DNA of 41,421 bases from NCBI GenBank assembly GCA_947478685.1, contig CANJWO010000013.1:1-41421 (forward strand). Reading direction: 5' to 3'. The notes below the pieces were generated by a model. That model had not been told where the DNA came from. It did no database searches and was given only the letters and a program-made list of their open reading frames with translations. Position 1 is the first letter of the stretch. Each line of letters begins with the position of its first letter. Source of the stretch: Chlamydiota bacterium. GTDB lineage: Bacteria; Chlamydiota; Chlamydiia; Chlamydiales; 2-12-FULL-49-11. Below are positions 34,702-41,421 of the stretch, piece by piece. The translations under genes were made by a program, and so were the position numbers.

Positions 34702-35490
34702 ATGAAACTAAAATATTATCTATTAACAGCAGTAATGCTATCTATTTCGCTTTCTGCAACAGCAGATATAGAAGAGCCGCCTGTTAACCAATTTTGCGAT
34801 ACAGAAGAGCCAGAAATTAGGAGAGTTAATATCCAGGCAATTCTTGCTTCAAACAATGAAGAAGAGCCTCCTGTTGAACAGTTTTGTGATGTATGCAAAC
34901 CTGAGTTAAAAAGAGTTAATCTTCAGGCTATTCTTGCTTTAAACGATACAGAAGAGCCGGAAGAGCCTACTCTTGACATCCAAACAATTTCAAACGACAC
35001 ACCATACCGTTTATTAGCTAACAAAGACCCGCAAGGCTGGAACGTTGAACTAGATGACGGTGCCATTTGGAGAGCTGTTGACTCATCTAGCGCTTATCAA
35101 ATCACTCATTGGAGAACAAATGATCCTCTAGTGATTCACCCTACTTTCGCTCCAGGCTGGAGTGGTGGAAGATACTATATCCTTAACGAAAGATTGAACA
35201 GCATTGCAATTGTTGAACTTTCAGCAGGTCCTATACTAAACAGAGCTACAAACAGTCAAATCACTTATATCGATTACTCATCAGGTGTCGTTCAAATACA
35301 AGATGGGGCAGGAAGAGCTTCATATTTTAGATTAGATTATGCTGACAGAACTAATTTCCAAAAATGGAGACCAGGTCAATCAGTTATTCTTGGCTCTAAT
35401 GCAGATTGCTACGCTGGATGGTTTTCTAGCCACCAATTTATCTTAATTAATGTTGAAGCCAACACTTATGCTTGCGCAACTTTAGATTAA
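34702..35490 (+). CDS. Secreted protein with N-terminal tandem repeat
   Basis: 262 residues from the ATG at 34702, which has AAGG just upstream and begins MKLKYYLLTAVMLSISLSATA, a classical signal peptide. Two 30-residue repeats follow (EEPPVNQFCD... and EEPPVEQFCD..., each ending RVN-QAILA), then a Glu-rich linker. The C-terminal 165 residues have a beta-rich, Trp-containing domain (WNVELDDGAIWRAVD) with several Cys, family unknown. An upstream in-frame ATG at 34588 would run through the preceding gene and lacks a signal, so it was not used. Confidence 0.65.
   Translation: MKLKYYLLTAVMLSISLSATADIEEPPVNQFCDTEEPEIRRVNIQAILASNNEEEPPVEQFCDVCKPELKRVNLQAILALNDTEEPEEPTLDIQTISNDTPYRLLANKDPQGWNVELDDGAIWRAVDSSSAYQITHWRTNDPLVIHPTFAPGWSGGRYYILNERLNSIAIVELSAGPILNRATNSQITYIDYSSGVVQIQDGAGRASYFRLDYADRTNFQKWRPGQSVILGSNADCYAGWFSSHQFILINVEANTYACATLD
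34770..34956 (+). repeat. Tandem 30-residue coding repeat
   Basis: Two direct repeats of about 90 bp within the secreted protein gene, both with GAAGAGCC..CCTGTT..., AGAGTTAAT and CAGGC.ATTCTTGCTT blocks. Confidence 0.6.
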
Positions 35491-35511
35491 TCTAACCAAA
35501 GGATATAAAAT

Positions 35512-36132
35512 ATGGATTCTTCATCAGTATCACCAAGACATTCACCAGCGTTACCAGCCCATGCACACGCCACAAGCCCTCCTGCAGCAGAGCGCAAACT
35601 AGAGTGCATTAATATGAAAACAGCCGCCGTTGCAATAGCTGCTTTAGCTGTTTGCATTTGGCTTGCTCCAACAGCAGCCGCAGCACTTGTCTACTCTGTA
35701 TTAGCTGTTTCTGTCATAGCAGTAGTTCTTTTGGCAATTAATTGCATAAATGAGAGCGACTTGCCTTCAACCACTGTTCATCATAGTTCAGTGAGACGTG
35801 ATGTACATCATGTTTATCATCAAACATCTGCAAGAGCTCCTGCTGCTCCAAGTCTCGATTGGGCTGCAAGATCGTATGGAAGCAATCCACCAGCACTACA
35901 AATTTTCTCTGAACGCACCCTGCGCGGAGAGCCTCCTAGGCAAGCACCTTATAGTCATCCACCTGCGGTGTCTTATGTGCCAATGGATCAAGGAAGAGCT
36001 CGAGTTGGCGGAAGCCAATCATCAGGTTATTATGCCGGAGCTCCAGTTGGCGGCACTTTCTTATCCCCATCTAGTGGCCCACAAAGAGCTGTAGTTGGCG
36101 GAGGCTCAAAGCTTCCAGGACAGCCTTACTAG
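35512..36132 (+). CDS. Inc-like membrane protein (paired hydrophobic helices)
   Basis: 206 residues. A Ser/Pro/His-rich N-terminus (1-35, MDSSSVSPRHSPALPAHAHA) is followed by two closely spaced hydrophobic helices at about 37-53 and 57-78, the bilobed layout typical of chlamydial inclusion-membrane proteins. The C-terminal 120 residues are Pro/Gly/Ser/His-rich and probably disordered, with two VGG repeats (GRARVGGSQ, RAVVGGGSK). No enzymatic domain. It starts 22 bp after the secreted repeat protein, so a shared transcript is likely. Inc assignment rests on topology only. Confidence 0.65.
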   Translation: MDSSSVSPRHSPALPAHAHATSPPAAERKLECINMKTAAVAIAALAVCIWLAPTAAAALVYSVLAVSVIAVVLLAINCINESDLPSTTVHHSSVRRDVHHVYHQTSARAPAAPSLDWAARSYGSNPPALQIFSERTLRGEPPRQAPYSHPPAVSYVPMDQGRARVGGSQSSGYYAGAPVGGTFLSPSSGPQRAVVGGGSKLPGQPY

Positions 36133-36135
36133 TTA

Positions 36136-36624
36136 TTAGTCGTTTTTGGGGTACAGCTCTTTTTGATAAGGGCTGTACTCTTTTTTTTCTGGTTGAAAAA
36201 TAGAGTAGTAGATAATCCCTTCATATAAGTGAATTTGCGAGAAGCCTACAAAGGGCGACCTTTTATCGTCGATGAAGGCTATGCTAGTACTGATCTGATT
36301 CGGAGTGACTGGATAAGTTTGCAGATAAGGCCTTATCTCCTCATTTTGGTTCACATACTCGATAAATGCATTCACTGTAGTTGTTAGCAGTGCTTTAGCT
36401 TCTTCGGCTGAGAGCCTTTTTTTTATCTCAAAATCGATATAGAGAGAGTCTATCTTCTTATTTGTATAAAAACCTCCTGATCCAAGGGAGTGGAGCCCAT
36501 CACTTTTTTCCACCTGATGAGTGAAAGCAAGTGCCGTATCTTGCGCCTGCTTTGCATATTCTGGAGGTTTAGCGCATGCCGAAAAGACACACCCTACGAT
36601 TATCAGCTGCTTCAATACACCCAT
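36136..36624 (-). CDS. Lipoprotein of unknown function
   Basis: 162 residues from the ATG at 36624 (AGAAGGTG just upstream; a GTG at 36630 is the alternative). It starts MGVLKQLIIVGCVFSAC, a lipoprotein signal with Cys17. The mature part is a mixed alpha/beta domain with LYIDFEIKKRLSAEEAKALL and a final EKKEYSPYQKELYPKND. Not recognised. Its stop is 3 bp from that of the convergent Inc-like gene; its last codons lie in the hairpin that may terminate that gene. Confidence 0.65.
   Translation of the reverse strand: MGVLKQLIIVGCVFSACAKPPEYAKQAQDTALAFTHQVEKSDGLHSLGSGGFYTNKKIDSLYIDFEIKKRLSAEEAKALLTTTVNAFIEYVNQNEEIRPYLQTYPVTPNQISTSIAFIDDKRSPFVGFSQIHLYEGIIYYSIFQPEKKEYSPYQKELYPKND
36151..36190 (+). 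terminator. Probable terminator of the Inc-like gene
   Basis: GTACAGCTC pairs with GGGCTGTAC (one G-U), followed by an eight-T run. It is inside the coding end of the convergent lipoprotein gene. Confidence 0.6.
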
Positions 36625-36668
36625 ATTCACCTTCTGCTATAATAAAGAATAAAAAGAAATATATAATC

Positions 36669-36989
36669 ATGAAATATAAATTAATTTCCTCTCTCTCTTT
36701 TATATCTCTATATGGATCCACAGGCGCTTATTTATTAGCTCTTTGGAGAGCTTCAATTGTGGAGGGTTTTATTTCACTTTTGGGCGTTTTGATTTTCTAT
36801 AAATTGAGCGCCTCTTTCATTTATTTTGCAAAAGAGTGGATGATAGCATCGATTATTACTTTTATCTTACTCTTTATTGCCTTGATCTTTGAGACCCCTT
36901 TTCTCTCATTTGGGATCGCAATCTCATTTTTAGCAGCGACGTTTATACAGGTCTATTTAGATGAGATGTGTCGTTCCAAAGAAGAATAA
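36669..36989 (+). CDS. Small integral membrane protein
   Basis: 106 residues from the ATG at 36669, with about three hydrophobic helices (LISSLSFISLYGSTGAYLL, IASIITFILLFIALIF, IAISFLAATFIQVYL). Family not recognised. The start is chosen because the upstream in-frame ATG (36576) lies inside the divergent lipoprotein gene. The ribosome site is weak. The last 47 bp overlap the convergent phosphatase gene, which supports a real but unusual arrangement or an overprediction of one end. Confidence 0.55.
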   Translation: MKYKLISSLSFISLYGSTGAYLLALWRASIVEGFISLLGVLIFYKLSASFIYFAKEWMIASIITFILLFIALIFETPFLSFGIAISFLAATFIQVYLDEMCRSKEE

Positions 36990-37524
36990 CTGGGACTTCG
37001 TGCTCAAAACCAATGATTGATTTAGAGGCTGTTGATAGAAACAGATAGGTTCCAAAGAAGACTGGAAGACCGAGCCATCTTGCAGCAATTGCTCTTGAAA
37101 TATGTCCACTTGAAAAAATAGCAATATCTCCTCCTAAGCTCTTAAGATTTTCTATTAAAAGATCGGCCCTTTTTGCAATCTCGCTACTCGTCTCACCCTT
37201 TGGGGGATCTCCCGTAAAAATGGTCCAACCAGGAGCATTTTTATGAATCTCAGTAGTTGTAAGTCCTTCATAGCCACCGTAATTCCATTCAAGAAGGGCG
37301 GGATCAAGCTGCATCTCCTTGCCAAAACCTGCAAGAATGCAAGACTCTTTAGCTCTTTTAAGTGGGCTTGAAAAGACATGATCAAATTTCATCCCTTTCA
37401 AGCTCTTCCCTAGGCATCTAGCCTCTTGCTCTCCATTAGGAGAGAGTTCAATGTCTGTCCACCCGGTATGTCTACCAGAAACAGTCCACTCCGTCTCCCC
37501 ATGGCGAAATATATATACTTTCAT
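36943..37524 (-). CDS. Histidine-phosphatase family protein (phosphoglycerate-mutase-like)
   Basis: 193 residues. It shows the catalytic FRHGETEW (residues 6-13), the SSPLKRAKES block and a second histidine in FSSGHISRA. Short length and the lack of the long GpmA insertions suggest a sugar-phosphate or other phosphatase rather than phosphoglycerate mutase. It is followed on the same strand, upstream, by the AT-hook gene (gap 4 bp), so the two are likely co-transcribed. Confidence 0.85.
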   Translation of the reverse strand: MKVYIFRHGETEWTVSGRHTGWTDIELSPNGEQEARCLGKSLKGMKFDHVFSSPLKRAKESCILAGFGKEMQLDPALLEWNYGGYEGLTTTEIHKNAPGWTIFTGDPPKGETSSEIAKRADLLIENLKSLGGDIAIFSSGHISRAIAARWLGLPVFFGTYLFLSTASKSIIGFEHEVPVILLWNDTSHLNRPV

Positions 37525-37528
37525 TACT

Positions 37529-37999
37529 CTAAACTACAGCTACTGCCGAATTCTTTTCAACTGCGCCTTGTGTATACTCACTACTTAATACCTCTTTGCA
37601 CACTTCAGCCATCTGAAAGTCTAATACTTTTAGACGTTTAAAAATGGCTTCGTTCTTGCCCGCCTCTTTTGAAAGTTCCTGGTGAAGGACGAGAAGTTTT
37701 GTAAAGTACTCAAACATATGCTTTAAAAGAAACCCGCTCTCAACTTTTTTGATCACAGATTTCATCTCACCAGAAGGGAGTCTCTCTTTTGTTAAAACTG
37801 GATATTTTCTAGGGCGTCCTCTGGCTCTTTTAACTGCCTCTTCACCAACAATTGCTACTACTTCTTTTTTTGGTCTGCCTCTTCCTCTTTTAATTCTCTC
37901 TTCCACCCCTTCAATTTTTGCTTTAGGTGGTCTACCTCGACCTCTTTTGATAACTTCTTGAGACGTGTTTGTAACTTGAGTATTATTATTGTCTATCAT
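37529..37999 (-). CDS. AT-hook DNA-binding protein
   Basis: 156 residues. Three AT-hook cores in the N-terminal half: KRGRGRPPK (about 18-26), KRGRGRPKK (37-45) and KRARGRPRK (57-65), spaced 19-20 residues. AT-hooks bind the minor groove of AT-rich DNA. The C-terminal 90 residues form a helical domain (YFTKLLVLHQELSKEAGK) possibly for dimerisation. It could act as a chromatin-like protein or regulator; eukaryotic-looking hooks also fit a secreted nuclear effector. A palindrome lies just upstream. The start has CGGAG nearby. Confidence 0.8.
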   Translation of the reverse strand: MIDNNNTQVTNTSQEVIKRGRGRPPKAKIEGVEERIKRGRGRPKKEVVAIVGEEAVKRARGRPRKYPVLTKERLPSGEMKSVIKKVESGFLLKHMFEYFTKLLVLHQELSKEAGKNEAIFKRLKVLDFQMAEVCKEVLSSEYTQGAVEKNSAVAVV

Positions 38000-38022
38000 A
38001 ACTAACTGCTCCGTATTATTAT

Positions 38023-38050
38023 AAGTATAGTTTATTTTTTAACTATACAT
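38023..38050. promoter_or_regulatory. Palindrome upstream of AT-hook gene
   Basis: AAGTATAGTT, eight bases, AACTATACAT: 8-bp perfect arms plus one mismatch further out. It is 24 bp upstream of the ATG and closely resembles the palindrome at 5541-5566. It could be an autoregulatory operator for a protein with AT-rich preference. Confidence 0.5.
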
Positions 38051-38078
38051 AATAATAATTAAAAACAAAATAATTATT

Positions 38079-39434
38079 TTAAATAATACCGAGAAGGTTT
38101 AGTAAAATGATTACAATAATGACGGGACTTATATACTTAATATTAAATCTTAAGTACTTAGAAATCGAGGTGTGTTTCTGATAAAATTTTCCAGTTCCCT
38201 CTTTTAAGTGGACAAAAGCGCTTTCAACCCCCCACTTCCATCCAACAAGTATGACTGCTGATAGTCCTCCAAGTGGAATCAAAATGTTGATGCTTAAATA
38301 AGAAATGGCATCAAAGAAGTTCATCCCAAAAAATGTATATCCCTTCCAAACACCAAATGATAGAGCGCTTGGCACCCCTAAAAGAAAGGCTCCAGATCCT
38401 GCACAAATAGTCGCCTTATGACGACTCCACTTTCTTTCATCGATAAAATATGAAATCAGTGGTTCCATTGCAGATATCTGAGAAGTTAGCCCTGCTAAAA
38501 AAATTAAAAGGAAGAAGAGTATCGCTAAAAAATAGCCCCCAGTGATTTGTGAAAAAATCATGGGGAGGGTTTGAAACATTAAATTCGTTCCCCCTTGAGG
38601 CTCAGCGCCCACCGAAAAGACAACTGTAAAAATAGCCATCCCTGCCAAAAGTGATACGATGATAACTGACATAGCAATGGGAAACGCAGTTCTTGGAATA
38701 TTTTCTGTTTTCGGTATATAGCTTCCATAAGTGACAAGCGTCCCTTGACCAATACTTAATCCAAAGAGTGCTTGCCCGAGAGCCATAATGATTGCTGCAG
38801 GGGTAAGACTTTTCCAATCGGGGGCAAATAAGAAAGCTAGCCCCCGGCTAGCGCCACTCATTGTTAACCCTTTAATAACAAGGATTGTCAAAATAATAAA
38901 TAGCATCGGCATAAAGATTCTATTTGAACCTTCTATCCCTTTCTGAACGCCGATAAACAATATAATGGTAGCTAGGAACATAAATCCAAAATGGGTACCT
39001 ACTGCCCAAAATGGTGATCCAACATGCTCTAAAAAATAACCTTGTGATTCAGCGATGGTTTTAAAATGCGTTATGCCCCCTAAAAGAGAATCCCCCAAGT
39101 AACCGAGAGTCCATCCGCAAATAACACTATAAAAAGAGCTCACAATAAACCCTGTCATTATTGTCATAAAGCCAATAGAGCCCCATCCCTTCCCTTTTCC
39201 AAGGGCGCGATAAGCGCCACACGGATTAAGATGTGTTTTCCTACCAATCAAAATCTCTGATATTAAAACAGGCAAGCTGACAAAAACGAGAAAAACGATA
39301 AAAAGAAGGACGAATGCAGCCCCGCCATTTTGACCCACTATATATGGAAATCGCCAAATACTGCCAAGTCCAACGGCAGATCCAATTGCGGCCCACATAA
39401 ATCCAATATGTGATTTCCAAAGTTCTCTCTTCAT
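38079..39434 (-). CDS. Sodium:neurotransmitter symporter (NSS/SNF) family amino-acid transporter
   Basis: 451 residues, about 12 membrane helices, LeuT-like fold. The first helix has the family signature AAIGSAVGLGSIWRFPYIVGQNGGAAF (read in two parts), forming the substrate and sodium sites. Bacterial members take up amino acids (Leu, Trp, Tyr and others) with Na+. It likely supplies amino acids from the host. It is a single gene, divergent from the next open reading frame. Confidence 0.92.
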   Translation of the reverse strand: MKRELWKSHIGFMWAAIGSAVGLGSIWRFPYIVGQNGGAAFVLLFIVFLVFVSLPVLISEILIGRKTHLNPCGAYRALGKGKGWGSIGFMTIMTGFIVSSFYSVICGWTLGYLGDSLLGGITHFKTIAESQGYFLEHVGSPFWAVGTHFGFMFLATIILFIGVQKGIEGSNRIFMPMLFIILTILVIKGLTMSGASRGLAFLFAPDWKSLTPAAIIMALGQALFGLSIGQGTLVTYGSYIPKTENIPRTAFPIAMSVIIVSLLAGMAIFTVVFSVGAEPQGGTNLMFQTLPMIFSQITGGYFLAILFFLLIFLAGLTSQISAMEPLISYFIDERKWSRHKATICAGSGAFLLGVPSALSFGVWKGYTFFGMNFFDAISYLSINILIPLGGLSAVILVGWKWGVESAFVHLKEGTGKFYQKHTSISKYLRFNIKYISPVIIVIILLNLLGII

Positions 39435-39508
39435 GGCAGGATATTGTAAATTTTACGAAAAAATACTACCAGTAAAATCTTCCCTCACGCTACCATTCCT
39501 CACTAAAA

Positions 39509-39820
39509 ATGAAAACTTGCCAAAGCTATTATCTTTTATCGTCATTAAATTTTTGGAATATTTCCTGCTTGGAAAAGACTCCTTTTCCAAGTAAAAAATG
39601 TCTTATCAATATCACTGCTCTTGTAGGATACATTTTAATTTTCTTTATCACACTAACTGAGCTTGCCTTATCCGCTATTTTCAACACGCTCTCATCTCTA
39701 ACTTATTGTAATATTTCATTTACTAGATCTGCGATTGTTCTAAGCGCATCCTTCTGCAATGCCACCGTTATCTATCAACTTTTTTCTAGCGGAATCCCAA
39801 CACTTCCTAATTTACAATAA
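39509..39820 (+). CDS. Small Cys-containing membrane protein (uncertain)
   Basis: 103 residues, one or two hydrophobic stretches (INITALVGYILIFFITLTELALSAIF and a weaker C-terminal one). Cys- and Ser-rich N-terminus. No homologue recognised and no good ribosome site. Within it a perfect 10-bp stem, CTTGGAAAAG-ACTC-CTTTTCCAAG (in two arms at about 39567-39590), is present. It may be a small Inc-like gene or a chance frame. Confidence 0.35.
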   Translation: MKTCQSYYLLSSLNFWNISCLEKTPFPSKKCLINITALVGYILIFFITLTELALSAIFNTLSSLTYCNISFTRSAIVLSASFCNATVIYQLFSSGIPTLPNLQ

Positions 39821-39861
39821 ACATTTTCATGCCTATACTCGTAAGCTTTAGAGGATTCCTT

Positions 39862-41244
39862 ATGACAAAAAAAATTAATGTTTTCATCTTAACGATGATC
39901 AATATAGCAACCATTCTGAGCATCAGAAATTGGCCTATAAGTGCCCAGTATGGATTCTCTTCAATTATATTTTTGTTACTAGCCCTCTTCTTCTTCTTTA
40001 TTCCTGCAGCAATGGTTTCAGCAGAGCTTGCTACCGGTTGGCCTCAAAAGGGCGGTGTTTTTGTCTGGGTAAAAGAGGCTCTTGGGCACAGATTTGGATT
40101 TCTAGCGGTATGGCTCCTTTGGCTAGAAAATGTTGTCTGGTATCCAACTATCCTATCCTTCATTGCTGCAACGATCGCCTATATTATAAACCCCGCATTG
40201 AATGGCAATAAGTGGTACACGTTTCTAGTCGTCATAACTGTTTTTTGGCTCATCACATTTGTTAATTTAAAAGGGGTGCAAGTCTTTGGATGGATTAGTT
40301 CAATATCTGCTATATTTGGAACTCTGATACCCGGCACCCTAATTATTTGCTTAGGTTTTGCTTGGTATGCTTTGGGATACCCTTCCAATATTACCTTTTC
40401 ATTAGAAGCACTAAAACCTAATCTGAATCACTTCTCCGATCTAGCCTTCCTCGCAGGTGTCATACTTAGTTTCGGTGGAATCGAGATGTCGGCTGTTCAC
40501 GCAAAGGATGTAGAAAATCCTCAAAGAAACTACTCCAGAGCTATTCTTTATTCAGCATCCATTATTATTGTACTAACAATTTTAGGTACTCTTGCAATCA
40601 GCGTCATTATCCCAAAGGATGACATCAATCTAATTTCTGGAAGCATAGAGGCCATATATAGCTTCTTTAAACAATTTGGACTAGAGAAGTTTATACCACT
40701 TATTGCCCTCCTAATCCTAATCGGGCCGCTTGGTGGCGTAAGCTCTTGGGCAGCAGGCCCTTGCAGAGGGCTTTTAGCTGCTGCTGAGAAAGGAGACTTC
40801 CCTCCATTCATGAGAAAAATCAACAAGCACGACATGCCTGTAAATGTGATGCTTATTCAAGCTGTTATCGTAACACTTCTCTCTTTTGCATTCATTTTTA
40901 TGCCCAATGTATCAAGCTCATTTTGGATGATCACCGTTTTGTCAGTACAACTTTATACCGTTATGTACGTGCTAATGTTTATTTCAGGCATTGTCCTTAG
41001 ATACAAAAGAAAAGATGTACAGAGACACTATAAAGTACCATTTGGCAATATCGGTATGTGGATCATCTCGTGTATGGGTATTTTAGGCTGCCTCTTCACC
41101 TTTGTTATTGGCTTTGTCCCCCCATCTCCGGTCGATACAGGAAGACTACTCTTCTTCGAACTCTTCATCGTACTTGGCCTTATCATCTTCTGCTCCACAC
41201 CACTCATCATCTTCCAGCTCCGCCACCTCTGGAACGACAAATAG
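39862..41244 (+). CDS. APC-superfamily amino-acid antiporter (paralogue 2)
   Basis: 460 residues from the ATG at 39862 (GAGGA seven bases upstream, N-terminus MTKKINVFILTMINIA); an earlier ATG at 39829 has no ribosome site. It shares MVSAELATGWPQKGGVFVWV, KDVENPQRNYSRA and PFGNIGMW with the paralogue at 25724. Both have the same length and topology, so they arose by duplication and have since diverged across the window; differing substrates are likely. The final 35 codons are dominated by C-ending triplets. Confidence 0.88.
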   Translation: MTKKINVFILTMINIATILSIRNWPISAQYGFSSIIFLLLALFFFFIPAAMVSAELATGWPQKGGVFVWVKEALGHRFGFLAVWLLWLENVVWYPTILSFIAATIAYIINPALNGNKWYTFLVVITVFWLITFVNLKGVQVFGWISSISAIFGTLIPGTLIICLGFAWYALGYPSNITFSLEALKPNLNHFSDLAFLAGVILSFGGIEMSAVHAKDVENPQRNYSRAILYSASIIIVLTILGTLAISVIIPKDDINLISGSIEAIYSFFKQFGLEKFIPLIALLILIGPLGGVSSWAAGPCRGLLAAAEKGDFPPFMRKINKHDMPVNVMLIQAVIVTLLSFAFIFMPNVSSSFWMITVLSVQLYTVMYVLMFISGIVLRYKRKDVQRHYKVPFGNIGMWIISCMGILGCLFTFVIGFVPPSPVDTGRLLFFELFIVLGLIIFCSTPLIIFQLRHLWNDK

Positions 41245-41290
41245 AAAAAAGCAAAAAAATAAAGAAAGATTTTTCACCAGGTCCGATCGG

Positions 41291-41329
41291 TAACATAGGT
41301 TACATTTGATTCACCAACATAGGTAACAC
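41291..41329. repeat. AACATAGGT direct repeats at window edge
   Basis: TAACATAGGTTACA (41291-41304) and CAACATAGGTAACAC (41315-41329), with GTAAC...GTTAC symmetry. It follows the APC gene and precedes the window end. This style resembles transposon ends (IS481-like) but the body is outside the window. The remainder of 41245-41421 shows no gene. Confidence 0.3.
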
Positions 41330-41421
41330 TTTTATGTTAAAAAATGTTTACTATACCAGTAAGTTTATATCCGGTTTCTGATCGTTAGAGGGAAGTTTTA
41401 GGCTATAACTTATTTTCTGTC

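Noticed and set aside
36943..37524. Phosphoglycerate mutase gpmA
   Set aside because: Catalytic RHG and second His are present but the protein is too short and lacks the GpmA-specific insertions; named only to family level.
39567..39590. Terminator at perfect 10-bp stem
   Set aside because: No T-run follows on either strand and no upstream gene ends there.
41291..41421. Complete IS481-type element
   Set aside because: Only a repeat resembling an end is within the window; no transposase is visible.

Overview
The window is AT-rich bacterial chromosome, most likely from an environmental (amoeba- or arthropod-associated) member of the Chlamydiae. The indicators are a plastid/parasite-type ATP/ADP translocase (27641-29164), a compact smpB-dnaN-recF block next to pgi, a pgi / 329-aa orphan / trmB neighbourhood, two related APC amino-acid antiporters, and a group of effector-like proteins, one of which has the paired hydrophobic helices of inclusion-membrane (Inc) proteins. 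I cannot name the genus; this is inference from gene content, not a database match.

Layout. 0-3.4 kb: SulP-type anion transporter, TauE/SafE-type permease and a basic orphan. 3.5-5.7 kb: a cassette with a cysteine-rich protein that has no signal peptide, bounded by 35-bp direct repeats, one of which forms the 3' end of a small secreted-protein gene. 6.0-11.6 kb: a complete RND tripartite efflux operon (outer-membrane lipoprotein, adaptor lipoprotein, inner-membrane pump) with overlapping start and stop codons. 11.7-13.3 kb: an IS4-like insertion with palindromic ends, apparently inserted in the first codons of another gene. 13.4-14.3 kb: a second cysteine-rich protein. 14.4-18 kb: GGQ-type ribosome-rescue factor, hydrolase lipoprotein, TerC protein, NAD-dependent epimerase/DUF2867. 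18-25.6 kb: smpB, dnaN, recF, pgi, tRNA-Pro, orphan, trmB, tRNA-Leu, and a fused protein resembling pyruvoyl arginine decarboxylase plus agmatinase. 25.7-30.4 kb: APC transporter, ABM-like protein, ATP/ADP translocase, acyl desaturase. 30.6-36.1 kb: effector/envelope-like genes (IQ-motif protein, beta-barrel, YheT hydrolase, 2H-phosphoesterase-like protein, secreted repeat protein, Inc-like protein). 36.1-41.2 kb: lipoprotein, membrane protein, histidine phosphatase, AT-hook protein, NSS transporter, second APC transporter.

How the genes fit together. Much of the region is about exchange with a host cell: nucleotide import, amino-acid antiport and symport, anion transport, drug efflux and probable secreted factors. 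Housekeeping genes are interleaved with no clear functional clustering.

Points most worth a second look: the arginine decarboxylase-agmatinase fusion, in which both active sites look destroyed; the two cysteine-rich, sequon-rich proteins with related promoter regions, the first lying in a repeat-bounded cassette; a palindrome shared with the AT-hook gene; a 90-bp inverted-repeat element present twice; and a tendency for genes to run from G-rich 5' ends to runs of C-ending codons at their 3' ends.
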